This document shows, piece after piece, positions 25,231-37,453 of a DNA stretch of 64,000 bases. A program made the position numbers and the translations under genes. The notes under the pieces were generated by a model. The model had not been told where the DNA came from and made no database searches. It worked only from the letters and a program-made list of their open reading frames with translations. The first letter of the stretch is position 1, and the number at the start of each line of letters is the position of its first letter. The stretch is from Diatrype stigma (taxonomy: Eukaryota > Ascomycota > Sordariomycetes > Xylariales > Diatrypaceae): assembly GCA_022225965.2 (NCBI GenBank), contig JAKJXP020000115.1, forward strand, positions 62,001-126,000, written 5' to 3'.

Positions 25231-26028
25231 TCAAAATCGATCTTCTTGTTTTTTCCAGCCTGCTAACCGACCGACTTCTCCGATAGCCGAAAGCACGTAG
25301 TCCACAACTACCTTGATCATGCCCTGGCGTTTATTCTTGCCCGCATCGTCGTGTGATGGCTGTTCAGTGCCGATTGTTGGAAGTACGTTATCGCTTGCGG
25401 ACAGGCTGACAAACAGGGCAAAAGGTACGAGCCACACGCATAGACCGAAGAACGAGGCGATCTCGGTGAAGGAGGGTATGTCAGGCCGATCATACATAGA
25501 CGACATTCTAGAGTACGATTGCTGTTGCGTTGAAGAGAAGTGTTGGAACCAGAAGTAATGGTTGACCAGGACCAGCACTATTACAGTCAGCACTTCCATG
25601 TCCATAGATCGCTTGCCTTGCAGAGATGGCGCATTTACCGCATGATCCGAGGAATAAGGGGTCGGTTAGCTTGACGAAAGGGAACCGCCGCATGTTCCCC
25701 AGGTATACAAGATGCGACCCGACTCCCAGTACGGTCAAGCCAATAGGAAATCTATCGATAATGCATAGTATAGTCTGCAGGCCGATGACAAAGTAGATGA
25801 GACGCCTAAGTAGGCGCTTCGCGATGACGGTATGTTCTTCGACCAGCTCAGACAGGTAATAAAGACCGGAGGCTGGGGGGTTGTCAGTGTGATCAGCCCG
25901 TCATGTTCCTTCAACAGCAGGGCAGCAGGGCAGAATATGGCTTCTTGCGTTGACGTACCGATGGCGAGGGTCAAGAAGCAAAAGCCCACAATGGAGCCGA
26001 GATAGCCGACGAGAGGTAGAATCCACAT
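25231..26028 (-). CDS. Erv26/Svp26-like ER-Golgi cargo adaptor (TEX261 family)
   Basis: Exons 26028-25959, 25872-25639 and 25577-25231 join in phase to 216 residues. The protein opens with MWILPLVGYLGSIVGFCFLTLAI, then SGLYYLSELVEEH, LLRRLIYFVIGLQ and a GNMRRFPFVKLTDPLF segment, the defining core of the TEX261/Svp26 family. Four hydrophobic spans can be seen. Yeast Erv26 recruits glycosyltransferases and alkaline phosphatase precursor into COPII vesicles. The C-terminal tail is basic and ends KKQEDRF. Introns have GTACGT and GTAAAT donors. The gene is divergent from Bud23 across 578 bp that includes a tandem repeat. Confidence 0.9.
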
Positions 26029-26345
26029 CTTGACTGTTTTGCTAGAATATGACTAGAATCTAGAATACCGGAATACTAGCTAGACTGGCATGATGTGTGG
26101 TGTAGCGAGCGGGAGGTTCTTGCAAGGAAGCAGGAAGACCAACACAAGGTTTGGCTGGCCTGCAAACGGGCACGACAGAACCGGAACAGGACGCGTTGGC
26201 CTTTTGAACCAATTCTGTAGGAGGGGCCAGGTGAACCTTGATTGGCCCGGGAAGGTTCCTTGTCTTAGTTCCCAGGCAGCCCAGGGCACTGGCTTTTCCT
26301 TATCGAGCCTGCAAGCATGGCGATAAGATTGCACTATCGGACTAT

Positions 26346-26390
26346 CCAGCCTGCCAGCCTGCCAGCCTGCCAGCCTGCCAGCCTGCCAGC
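26346..26390. repeat. 8-bp tandem repeat CCAGCCTG, about 5.6 copies
   Basis: Perfect copies of CCAGCCTG lie in the 578-bp interval (26029-26606) between the divergent Erv26-like and Bud23 genes. This places the array in their shared promoter region. Confidence 0.95.
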
Positions 26391-26606
26391 TTCGTAGAGG
26401 CCCACTACAATAAAAAATGTCCCCACTAAAATGTTCATGGGGAAATCCCACTTGCGCAGGCACGATTGGCACATTGCCGATTCGTAGAACATTCATCAGC
26501 TTCCAGCGATCCAGATACAACATCAAAGCTATGTAAAGCAGATACAGCGGATGCGACACTGGCAAAACCGAGTTTACCAGGCTTCACAGCATAACCCTTC
26601 TACATC

Positions 26607-27570
26607 ATGTCGCGGCCAGAGGATACTCTGTAAGACCCCCAGACCCCCAGACCCCCAGACCCCCCTCTTTGGCTTCAGGCACAATACCCCACCAACCCAC
26701 CAACAAGAACAGGTCGCTAATCACCTCTTGCCGGCTGCTACCAGGTCCGCCGACGTCCACTACGATGACACCGAGGCGCGAAAGTACACGACGTCGTCGC
26801 GAATCCAGAACATCCAGGCGTCGATGACGCGGCGGGCGCTCGAGCTGCTCGACCTCCCGTCGCCCTCGCTGATCCTCGACGTGGGGTGCGGCAGCGGCCT
26901 GTCGGGGGAGATCCTGTCGACGACGGGCCCAGAGGAGGGCGGGCCCCACGCGTGGGTGGGCATGGACGTGTCGGCGTCGATGCTGGACGTGGCGCTGCAG
27001 CGGGACGCCGAGGGCGACCTGCTGCTGGCCGACATGGGCCAGGGGGTGCCCTTCCGCGCCGGCACGTTCGACGCCGCCGTCAGCATCAGCGCCGTGCAGT
27101 GGCTGTGCAACGCCGAGACGAGCGACGTGTCGCCCGCCGGCCGCCTCGCCCGCTTCTTCGCCGGCCTGTACGCCAGCCTGAAGCGCGGCGGCCGCGCCGT
27201 CTGCCAGTTCTACCCCAAGAACGACGAGCAGAAGAAGATGATCACGAGCGCCGCCGTGCGCGCCGGCTTCGGCGCCGGCCTGCTCGAGGACGACCCCGAG
27301 ACCAAGAACGTCAAGGTCTACCTCGTTCTCACTGTCGGCGGTGGCGGCGGCGGCGGTGAGGGTGCCGGTGGCGATATCACGGGCGTCGTTCGGGGCATGG
27401 AGAATGTCGACGTCCTCGACCCGAGGCGGAGGGCTAAGAACGGCAAGGGCGAGATCAAGAAGGGCAGTAAGGCCTGGATCATGAAAAAGAAGGAGCAGAT
27501 GGAGCGGCAAGGCAAGGTCGTCAAGGCGTCGTCTAAGTACACGGGGCGGAAGCGGAGGGTAGCATTCTAG
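26607..27570 (+). CDS. BUD23: 18S rRNA (guanine-N7) methyltransferase Bud23
   Basis: Exons 26607-26629 and 26745-27570 join in phase (donor GTAAGA, acceptor ACCAG) to 282 residues. The joined N-terminus MSRPEDTLSADVHYDD matches the Bud23 start, which a single-exon reading would miss. The SAM-binding motif LILDVGCGSGLSGEIL lies near residues 50-65, followed by GDLLLADMGQGVPFRAGTFDAA, SISAVQWLCNA and QFYPKND. Bud23, with Trm112, methylates a guanosine of 18S rRNA in the decoding region and supports 40S maturation in the nucleus. The C-terminus is basic and ends YTGRKRRVAF, as in the family. A Gly-rich insert (about residue 240) is lineage-specific. The 115-nt intron contains four AGACCCCC units. 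Confidence 0.95.
26633..26664. repeat. 8-bp tandem repeat AGACCCCC, four copies, in the Bud23 intron
   Basis: Four exact copies begin three bases after the splice donor GT at 26630. Confidence 0.95.
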
Positions 27571-28797
27571 TCCATTGCTAAGAATATGCATGCTACAAAC
27601 ATACACAGAGGGGGCAGGCAAAGAAAGGAGGGGAGCGGGGGAAGCTCATTGCATTGTGCTGCACGGCGTTTCGGAGTCCAGGTATCAGGAAAATATCCAT
27701 CTACAACTTTCTACCTTAGATATAAAGGAGTAGTAGATTATTTCTATTCTTTTTCTCATAACATCCCCTTTCGTCACGACCATCCTCGTTTCGGGCCCCC
27801 CTGAAAAGCTTCCATGCCCCAACCCATAACCACGAGACCATCCTAGTCCTTGTTGCGGCCATCGATCTTTCCTTGTCAACCTGAAGATCAATAATCTTGC
27901 CCATGGCCACCTCCTGCATATCTAAGTATGTCCTTCCGGCTTGTTCTAGAGCATCGCAGGAGAAATGTGGTCGTATGAGTGCTGTGAGATGCTCCCGGCA
28001 CTACGTGATCTTGCCGCCGACGGATAGCGATTTGATATAGTAGTCGAGCTGCATGCTATACCGTCGCTTTTTATATCCTCGCAGGCTTGAGCTTAGGTGT
28101 GTCGTTGAGCTAGGATGTTGGAAGTGTTACGTGGAACAGAACCGCTGCTAAATGTGTAGGTAGTTGCTCATTGTAAATTGTAGATCACCAAGGAATCAAA
28201 TACACACCCAGAGGCCCCCTTAATAATATAGCCTACATCTTACCATACTTGTTCTTGCGTATTCCAATGGAGATGCTGTCGAGTGATCTGACAGGCCGTA
28301 AGTTATCAATAGCAAAAGCGTGTGGGCCGAATGCAACACAGCTCGACCTGTCGCAAGTAAACGTCTCCGGTGATATCGACTGGCTGTAGATACACAAAAC
28401 GTGTAACGATGTGAATGGCACGCAGGTCCCCGCGCTGGACAGTGGACTTGCGATAATGTAGCATTGGGCTTCGAGGCAAAAGTCCCGTTTGTACCTAACA
28501 GCGACTGATACCTGGGATATATCCAAACTCAAGTTGACCTCCTACTCCCCTGAGGTTTCGGTCTTCTTGTCGTTCATTCTGGCTTCCGCTATTAAGTTCA
28601 GGAAGCAAAAGATAAATCGACGAATAGCATTCCTCTTCGCGACAAAGAACCGCCATCACATATATTGACCCCTTCTTAACCTTGATCAGCGACCTAACTA
28701 ACTGCATCTCGACGCAGTTACCAATCTCAAGCTCATCAGTCCACCCTATCGACATCAGCATAAACCAACCCCCCAAAACCTCTATTAATCGACTAAA
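27571..28797. other. Intergenic, about 1.2 kb
   Basis: The stretch lies between Bud23 and the small secreted-protein gene. Minus-strand frames at 28233-28776 lack recognisable motifs. The last few hundred bases are presumably the promoter of the gene at 28798. Confidence 0.45.
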
Positions 28798-29250
28798 ATG
28801 AAGAAAATCACGCCGAAAACCACTCTATTCGCTGTTCTCGCAGCTACGCCCGGCGCCTTGGCCGGCCCCGCCGCTTACGGTATTTGCCAAGTGAGTATAT
28901 ACAGCTCGCCCCTTTTCCATGTATAACACCATGTATCAAGGACCTTTTAGCACCTCTCGTCCTCCCCCTCTCTTTGGACTTCTCCCTCTTTTACTTGAAC
29001 TAGGCTCCCATGGACTATAATCGAACCTCCTGAGTAGCGTCGGGTGGAGGGTATACGTCCAGGAACTATTCCAGATGCCTGTAGACTATATTACGTATTT
29101 ACTAACTACGAGAATCCAATGAAGGCCGGGTGCGCCGGCGTGGCAGTAGCTTGCTACGCCGCTGCTGGTTACACGTGGGGGGCTACCTTGGGAGCGACGG
29201 CGCCGGCTATTATCGTCGCGTGTAACGGCGCGTTTGGATCTTGTTATTAA
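28798..29250 (+). pseudogene. Small secreted protein ('zygote-specific class V'-like), truncated by a retrotransposon
   Basis: Exons 28798-28890 and 29125-29250 join in phase (donor GTGAGT, branch CTAAC at about 29101, acceptor AAG). The product has a signal peptide ending near ALAG and then GPAAYGICQAGCAGV, a Cys- and Ala/Gly-rich pattern. I recall this pattern from small fungal proteins annotated as zygote-specific class V; their function is unknown. After the codon at 29242-29244 the reading frame enters the LTR of a Ty1/copia element (29245 on) and stops at once, at TAA 29248-29250. The remaining 13 codons and stop lie beyond the element at 35065-35106. The current product would be 72 residues instead of about 84 and lacks the family's last Cys. 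Neighbour exons are not RIP-mutated. Whether the short form is made is unknown. Confidence 0.75.
29240..29244. repeat. Target-site duplication CTTGT, left copy
   Basis: CTTGT directly precedes the 5' LTR. An identical CTTGT at 35060-35064 directly follows the 3' LTR. Confidence 0.95.
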
Positions 29251-29387
29251 ACTAAAGGTTAAAGCTGGAGTAGTGCGAAATACAGCACAATGCCCCTGTG
29301 CCAATTATATATATAAACAGACGATTCCTTTTTTTAGTATAGCTGTAAATATTTAATTAATTAAGCTCATTATCCTGACTTTTAATA
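29245..29387 (+). repeat. 5' LTR of the copia element
   Basis: 143 bp. It begins TATTAAAC and ends TTTTAATA; the partner LTR has TG..CA at these ends, so this copy has lost both by transitions. It differs from the 3' LTR at about 13 sites, all transitions. It contains a TATATATAAA box. Confidence 0.93.
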
Positions 29388-32300
29388 GGTTATAAGCCCG
29401 GAATTCCGCATAATTACGCTTTTTTAGCTAAATATTATATCCAAGCAGTTTAATAAATTAATCCATAAATACAGTAGGATTTATAATAATTAATCGAATA
29501 ATTTCGAATCGATTTATATATCTTATTTAAAACGAAAAAGCTAACGTTAAAACGAAATTAAAACGTTAAACTTTTAATTATTACATAACGAAATTATAAT
29601 ATCTTATTTCCTTTATTTTCATTATGGCTAATCGGTATTTAATTAATCCCATTAAGAAATAAAAAGCTAAAGCTTCGACATTTAATTTAACAAATTCATA
29701 CATAAAACCAGCCATACGTATGGCTTAAATTATTCGGAACGCCGCAGTTACGGGCCTAACCGGAAATGCCACGTACGCCGCCGGATCTTATTTTATTAAT
29801 AATCCGGGAATAATTTCGGAAACATTCATTACAAAAAACCCTAAACAAAGCCGTTTCGAACGAATAATACGGCCTATTATAACGGCTAAAGTATTTATAA
29901 TAAACCATTTTCTTTATATAACTAATATTATACGAAAATTTTAATATTAAGACAATAAAAGCTTTTGGAACGATAATAAAAACGATAACAACGAATCGTT
30001 TGCATTTACGTTAATCCCTAATTAAAGCATAAACTTATTAGGTCTAGGGAAATTATCGTTGCCTTTAACGCCGAACGGGCGGAGCCTTTTTAAGGCTAAA
30101 ATGCGGACGCCAAATACATAAAGTAAGGCGCAAAATGGCTCGAATAATTCGTTAGTTTTATAATAATCTTTACGACCTTTATTTCGAATTGCACTTTATT
30201 TCGCTTTTATTTTAACTTTAATACCGACATATACGCAACTATTAATTTTAGTTCCGACTTAAACAGCTTAATAAGTACGCTTTAATATATCGAATCGACG
30301 AAATAACGCCGCGGCTTTCGGATTAGGCCCGAACGACGTAAGGACCATTAACGTCGCCAATCCGAACGCCGGCGCCGAAATAACCGATTTCAATATGGAA
30401 CATATAAAGCTCGACTTTTTATTAAAGCTACAAAACCGCAAAAACTATAAGAATTAAAAGCGTTTCATGAAATTAATAATAAATAATTGCGGCGAATACG
30501 ATTTAATGTCCGAAAAGATTTACGATACGCTAAATAAGGTTCCCGAATATTTACGATTACGTTAAAATATTTCGTAACGTCGAGCCGTATAACTATTTAA
30601 AAACAGCTTAACGAATTCTTTAAAATAAAGCGTAACGGAAATTATTATGACCGAATTATTTAAGCGCTTCCGAAACGATTACGAAAAAGAAGGCATATTA
30701 TTTTTGTTACGCCTAACCGAAAAATAAAACGCGGCCAAAATCGAAAACTTTGGTTTCGTTATTAAATTAAAGCAAAAAATTAGGGATATTTAAAAAGGCT
30801 ACGTCCGCATTAAAGCAAAATACAAACTGCCTAAAAATTACCTTACAGTTTATTTCGTTAAAGAACTGGGCGAAAAATTTAACGCTTAGGCATAATTGTT
30901 TTAAACAACAAACGCAAAAAAGCTATTTAATTTAATCGACGTAATCCGCATTATAAAAGCGGTAAAGCTTAAAATAAAATCCATTAACCAATTAGAAATT
31001 AATAACGTACCAGCTATAATGGCCAAAAATGCATTTACGGACCGAAAACGAATTGCAATAAAGACGTCAATAAACGGGAAAAAAGCGGTAATAATTATAA
31101 TAAAGATTATTAAATGTATTTATTATAAAAAAAAGAATATATTAGAAATTAATGCTAAAACTTATACCTAAAACTTAAAAAGTTTAGGAAATATAAAAAG
31201 GCTAAGAGCGAAACAAAAAATACGGCGCTATTAATTAATAAAACTCGAAAAAATAATACTTCGAAAATTTAATATAATTACAATGGTACCTATTTAATTT
31301 AAGATTCCCTTAATACGCTTAAAGGATTATGTTTTTCAGAAACTCTGGATATTAAATTTTGGTTATAGGCATTATATTACTTCCAATTATAAAAAATTCA
31401 TTATCTTTAAAGAAATACCTAAATTCGATAACTTTAATATTACCGGTATTAACGGAATTAAGATTTCCGTTAAAAAGATAAGTACCATTAAGACAAAATG
31501 CAGCATTTAAGCCGGCTTACGATAGGTCAAATTTATCGAGGTTCTTTACGTATTAAATTTAGGCGTTAATTTTATTTCCGTTACTTAATTATTCGATAAA
31601 GATACGAAAATCGCTTTGCATTAGGATATTTACGAAATTACCTTTCTTAATAATAAGATAATTATTTATGCCATACGATTTGGCAATTTTTTCGTTTTTA
31701 AAATATAAAGTACAGCTATTCCTGTCCTATTAGCGTATATTATTAGCCCAAAGATGCGCCTTTGGTACGAAAAAATGGGACATTTAAACGAAAACGCGTT
31801 ATTTAAATTAGAATACATTACTTAAAACATAATTAACGTTTAGAACTATTATACCTACAAACCGTATATAAGGAGCAAAATGTAAAAAGGCCCATATAAA
31901 AAATCGTTACTTAAAGGCAAATACGCGGAAAACGTTATATTCGGAGACGTTTACGGGCCCTTTTTTATTTAAGAACATAAAGGCAAAAGATATTGGTTAA
32001 TTTTAATAAATTCGTATAGCCGATTTACGTTAATACAGCCAATAAAAATTCGGAAAAAAACGTAAAGTAACGTAACATGGTTCGTAAAATATTTCCACAA
32101 ATAAGAGCTATAAAAAAGGAAATGCAAAATCCTTTATTTCGATTAAGGCGATAAATTTAATTCAAACGTTAATCAGGCTTAAGCTTTAAAGTAAGGCATT
32201 ACGTTATAAATTAGCCGCATTAATTAATACCAAAGCAACGGTATGGCCGAAAGCCTTAATATTATTATTCGAAATAAGTTACTTTCCATTATAATCGAAG

Positions 32301-34916
32301 GCGAAATATCCATTAAATATTGGCCAAAAGTCTTAAAAACCATAAATTACTTACGTAACAAAAGTCCATATAGCGCTTTAAACGTTATATCCTTTTAGAT
32401 AATATACGGATAAAAACCACATATAAGACATATTCGTACCTTAAGCATTAAAGTATAATACTGGCTGCCGCTTAAAAAAGGTCGTAATAAGTTAAACAAT
32501 AAAGTTAAAGCTGGCGTTCTTATAGGTTATATCGGTAATTTAGCTTATAAGATTATTACAAATAAAGGCGATATTATTTAAGCGGTTGCTTAAAATGTAT
32601 ACTTCGAAAAGGAAAAAGGCATAATAATTTTTATCGAAATACAAACCGATAACTTAAAACCAGCCTTGCCGCTCCGTAAACGCCAGCGCTAAGGAATAAT
32701 TAATAAGGCTAAGTAAAATAACAATTTATCCCTTAAAGGATTAATTAATCGGAACGTTAATTTCGAAACGGATTTACCGCCCAGCTTTTTTTCTGGAAAT
32801 GCTTTTAGCCTAATATTTAACCTAAGCATTAAAAACTTTATATTAGGTTATTCCGAATTACGATATTTATTCCGTTTACGCGTTTTCCTTAAGAAAAATT
32901 AAGTCTTTATGCTTTATTTTACTTTAGCATTCGTAATTAACGCAAAGGCCGCTATAAACGATAAAAAACCAGCCACTTTAATCGAGGTTCGTAAAGATTT
33001 CTTTTAAAACAAATAGCGCGAAACAATAAAAATCGAATATTAATTATTAATTATAAATAACACCTAAACCTTAATCGATATTATAAACGATATAAACGTA
33101 TTGCGAAACAAATGGGTTTATAAGCTAAAACGCGGCCTTAATAATGAAATAACAAAATATAAAGCGCATTAAATAATCCATAGCTTTAAATAAATCGAAG
33201 GAATGAATTATTTTAAAACGTTCGTTTTAATAATAAAACCCATAAGTTATAAGGTATTTTTTGCCATAATAACGGCGTACGATTAGGAAATAAAGCAAAT
33301 AAACATAAAAATAGCTTTTCTTTATGGTGAAATAAAGGAAGAGATTTATATTCAGCAATCCGATAAATTTAACGATAGCACAATTAAAATGTATAAATTA
33401 AAAAAAGCCTTATATAAATTGAAATAAGCGCTTCGTATTTGGTTTAAAACGTTAAATAATTTCCTAATAACGCTAAATTTTAAACCTATTAATATTAATT
33501 ACGGCATATTCGCTAACCAAAAAATAGGCATTTACATTACAATATACGTTAATAATTTCCTAATGGTTAATAAAAACAAAGCAGTTATAATACAAATAAA
33601 AACAACGTTAAACGGACGTTTTTAAATAATAAACTTTAGCCCCTGTTAATATTATTTAAGCATCCGAATTAAACGTTATCGATAAAGCCAAATCATTTTT
33701 CTCGATTAATAAGGATACATTAATAAGATATTCGAATTATATTAAATGCAAAACTATAAAAAAGCCGATACCCTTATAACCTTAAAAAAGCTATAATAGC
33801 CCGATCCTAATTAGGTTTGTCTTAAAGACAATAAACGACGATACCAATTAATAATTAAATCTTTAATATATTTAATAATAAGTACTAAATTTAATATTGC
33901 ATACGCCGTCTTTTGCGTTAATCGATATTCCTTTAATTTCTTTTCCGAATACGAATAAGCAGTTAAGAAAATATTCCGATATTTATAAGTAATTAAAAAC
34001 CTGTACTTAAAATATAAGGAAAAATTATCGTCGCTCGTAGGATATAGCAATATTAATTAAAGGGGAAATCCGGACATTCGGAGATTTATTTTCGATTACG
34101 TTTTTAATATGGGCAACGGAATTATTAGCTAGTCGTTTAAAAAATAACTTACGATTTTATTGTTTTTATATAAAGCGGAATATAAAGGCTAAATATAGGC
34201 TATTAAAAAAACGATCTGGCTTTAACGTTTATTCGAGGAATTTATTACCGATTTCGGTAATAATTAAGGCAATACAATAGTCCGAATTGAATTAAGCGTT
34301 ATTGTGATTTATTGCGATAATTAAGAAATAATCGTATTAACCAAAAATCCAAGCAATTATAACCGAACTAAATATATCGATATTTAGCAGCATTTTATTA
34401 AGAAAAAAATAACCGAAAGAGCAATATAGCTATAATATATCCGGACCGAAAATATGGTAACGAACGGACTAATTAAGCCGCTCGTCCGGAACCCGTTTGT
34501 AAGGTTTCGCGATGCGCTAGGCCTTAAGCGAATGCTCGGCGATCGGGCTTAAATAAGTCGGAACGGAATAAGTCGGATTAAAATTAATAACCGTAACATT
34601 ATAATTCAACCGGGAAAAACGAAAACCAAGCCAATTAACCTAATCCGTAATTAAAAAGCCGCTACGAGCCAGCAGGAATTAATTAAAACAACGGGAATTA
34701 CGTAACTTCGTAAACGTTACGATAATCCCAGGCTAATTAAAACAGCGGGAATTACGTAACTTCGTAAACGTTACGATAATTCCAAACTGCTAAAAATAGC
34801 GGAAGCCTATTAAATACGGGAAGGTAATATATAATAAGCTTGTAAATTGCGGGAATTACTATATACGACTAGGGGCAAAACTAAGCACTATCACGACTTA
34901 TAGCCTTAAGCGGAAA

Positions 34917-35059
34917 TGTTAAACTAAAGGTTAAAGCTGGAGTAATGCGAAGTACAGCACAATGCCCTTATGCCAATTGTGTATATAAACAGACGATTCC
35001 TTTTTTTAGTATAGCTATAAATACTTAGTTAATTAAGTTCATTATCCTGACTTTTAGCA
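34917..35059 (+). repeat. 3' LTR of the copia element
   Basis: 143 bp, beginning TGTTAAAC and ending TTTTAGCA, with canonical TG..CA ends. It is followed by the duplicated target CTTGT (35060-35064). Confidence 0.95.
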
Positions 35060-35064
35060 CTTGT

Positions 35065-35106
35065 CAAGCTGCGTGCTGGGCGGCCTTAATGGCACCAACT
35101 CCTTGA
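35065..35106 (+). other. Detached 3' end of the small secreted-protein gene
   Basis: Directly after the right CTTGT copy the sequence continues, in the frame of the interrupted exon, for 13 codons to TGA (35104-35106). It encodes QAACWAALMAPTP, matching the expected C-terminus of the family. This supports the insertion model. Confidence 0.75.
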
Positions 35107-35705
35107 TTAGTTTAATTCGCCTCGTCTCGCCTTCCCTTCAACTATGATTCTCGGTTCTCCCGGTTTCTCGGACAGGGAACAGAAGCTCACTGATCCACTT
35201 AGTCAGCACTCACATTCCCATAACATTAGGTATTCAGTGGAGGAAAACGGCAGGAGGACCGGATATCTCAATGCGTATTCCATGTAATCGACATACATAG
35301 CTAAGGGTAGGATAAGTTTAGGAGGTTCGCTAGACAACTGAGGGTGGTTGCTTCTATCTATGGCAATACATACTTCTTATACGGGGGACCAGGACTTAAG
35401 TAAGATGGCTACCTAGTAAACAATTGCAAGCAATGTGACAAGAAAAGGGGGCGGGGTCTTGTGGTTTAATAAAAGGGGTGCCCCTGTAGACTATGCATAC
35501 AGCTAGTGTGCCCCTTGCCATTGCCATTGCACTATAGCCTGAAGCTAAACCCACCCGAGTCAAGCGCCTCTAGCATAACCGTGACTCAGATTATACAAGC
35601 TGGTCATATTCTCATCTGTCTTACGCCAATTTTCATACCTGATCATATGTGAACTTCATTCGAAGAATCGACATTGCCAAGTCAGTTTTCGTCAATCTAG
35701 AACCA
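35107..35705. other. Intergenic, about 0.6 kb
   Basis: The stretch is upstream of the GNAT gene. It is not RIP-mutated, in contrast to the adjacent element. No gene was seen. Confidence 0.5.
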
Positions 35706-36690
35706 ATGCCTTCCGCGATTGCTGCAGATGTAACAGGAAGGGCTGAAGAGCCTGGAAGGCAACAGCCCTCTGTCATTCTCATCCCCTGGGATCCAGACTC
35801 CCCAGAGCATGTTGACCGCATGGTCCAACAAAGGATCGCCTGCGGGTGGAAGCATGACTATGTTGAGAAATGGCGTGACCAACAGCGAGAAGGGAAGATT
35901 GGGCTCCATTGGGTTGTGAGTAGCCTCTTCCTGCCATCCTATAGGATAGAATGTCTTCATCGAGGCGAACTGAGATCTTATATTCATGGTGATGGATATG
36001 CTAATGTATTCCAGGTCCTTCCTCCCCGCGGCAAAGAGACGGCGCTGCTATTGGAACGGCACGTGACAGCGTTCCCTGGTGAATCAATAGCACTGGAAAA
36101 CACATGCAGATCCATACTCGGCCGAAGTGTCTCTCGAGATGAAACGGTGCCAACGTTCGTCCCAATTGGGCATATATCATTGGACGCGTGGACTGGCGAT
36201 CCGGTGTATCGTACGTCCCCGTCAACGGGCGTCTACTCTCTTACCACCTTCTATATTTCTAGCTCGTTGCAAGGCACGGGGCTAGGTAAAGCCGCTCTGC
36301 AAGATTGCGAAGAGTAGGTATTTCTAAAAGGAGGAGACATCACTAGGAGGATCCGATCGACTCACACAATACAGGATGGCGGCTCAAAGATTTGGGGCTG
36401 TCGCAATCACACTGTCGACCATCGCAAACGAAGAGAACTTGCCAGGTAGCCCGAGAAGAATAGCAATGAAGCGCCCAATTCCAAAGGTAGGTTCCCGCTG
36501 AAGCCACCCAACACGGAAAACCCGGAGATCTTACGATGCTTAGATAAGTAACCAAGACTGGTATCAACGACGCGGCTACGTCCTCTACGATAAAAAGCAG
36601 GACGCCTGGTATGATACGGACCCGACTGGCAAGGTCTGGGGTTGCTTGGCTAGCTATCTGCGCAAGGATCTGACTAAGGGTCACAACTGA
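35706..36690 (+). CDS. GNAT-family N-acetyltransferase
   Basis: Exons 35706-35915, 36015-36313, 36375-36486 and 36544-36690 join in phase to 255 residues. Reading exons 1-2 as one open frame would add a non-conserved stretch; the GTGAGT donor, GCTAAT branch and TTCCAG acceptor mark a 99-nt intron. The fold is recognised from VPIGHISLDAW, the TTFYISSSLQGTGLGKAAL segment (the acetyl-CoA binding motif A region; the usual Q/RxxGxG/A loop appears as LQGTGLG at its end) and the C-terminal NQDWYQRRGYVLYDK, typical of motif B. The protein should transfer acetyl from acetyl-CoA to a small molecule or amine; the substrate is unknown. It lies 0.6 kb from the copia insertion but looks intact. Confidence 0.82.
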
Positions 36691-37453
36691 TATGGCTCTT
36701 TCTGGTCACACACCCAAAAGTTTCTGGTTGCTTGAACGAGCTGAGACGGTATGTAGACTTCGAACAAAGCAGCCTACATGGAAGGTAACTAACCTACTGA
36801 TTCATAACATAAAGCGTCGATACTATTGACTGGGCCTGGTATACATCCATCAATCGTTGGTGCATTCCGTACAGGGAGGTAACCGAGTAACGGCGGCGTC
36901 TCGAAACTGGGTTTAGTGTATTATTTGGTGACTTGCTTGTAAGAAACACAATTGTCGGAGTTGGAAGCCGCTGTATGCATTTAAATATTTGCTTTTGAGG
37001 GCTATCAATATCATCAACTCTGAAGTCGCAGAATAGGGGTTTAGAATAGGGGCTGAGGGGTCAGGTAGATCATCCGTTAACTTTCCGCCCCCACGCCCCA
37101 TAAGAGAAAAAAGCATCAAAATACTATCAATCCAGCTAGTTATAGACTCTGATTGGCCTTCGCATAGGTATTAGGCTTGATAGGGGTGATATTTCAGAAG
37201 CAAAGCTAGGGAAACGGGGGCGATCCAACAGCAACTGCTGAGTCTGCTGTGCATACCCCTTGAGTATGTGCCACGACTTCCTTATTACAGCAACATTACA
37301 GCAGTTCAATTAAAAACGAGTGTGGTATATTAAGGCTAATATCTAAGGCATGCAATATGGGTATCTGAACTGCTGTCCAATCAGATTCCACAGTGCAATC
37401 TAACCGAAGCTGACCAAATGGGATACGTAGAGGATGGAAGATGGAGGGGTTCT
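36691..37453. other. Intergenic, convergent 3' regions
   Basis: The stretch lies between the GNAT stop and the DUF1996 stop. No feature was recognised. Confidence 0.5.

Larger units (their letters stand above)
29245..35059 (+). mobile_element. Complete Ty1/copia LTR retrotransposon, RIP-mutated
   Basis: The element is 5815 bp, bounded by two 143-bp LTRs and a 5-bp duplication. Translating the plus strand by eye gives broken but ordered copia landmarks. They are a zinc-knuckle remnant (about 31107-31150), protease active site NFG where DSG is expected (31354-31362), and the pre-integrase motif MGHLN (about 31775). The integrase core GDVYGPF (about 31940), an LKKALYKLK segment of RT (about 33390) with the RT active site reading YVNN instead of YVDD (about 33545), and an RNase H AEY motif (about 34180) follow. 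The order gag-PR-INT-RT-RH is diagnostic of copia. Nearly every departure is C to T or G to A, many create TAA/TAG, and no long frame survives, so the element is dead. The purine-rich AAGCGGAAA just before the 3' LTR is a likely polypurine tract. Confidence 0.93.

Noticed and set aside
26346..26390. Regular short repeats considered as a CRISPR-like array.
   Set aside because: Units are contiguous 8-mers with no spacers; it is a simple tandem repeat in a eukaryotic promoter.
28233..28776. Minus-strand open frames upstream of the small secreted-protein gene.
   Set aside because: No conserved motif, no consistent splicing, and codon content like intergenic DNA.
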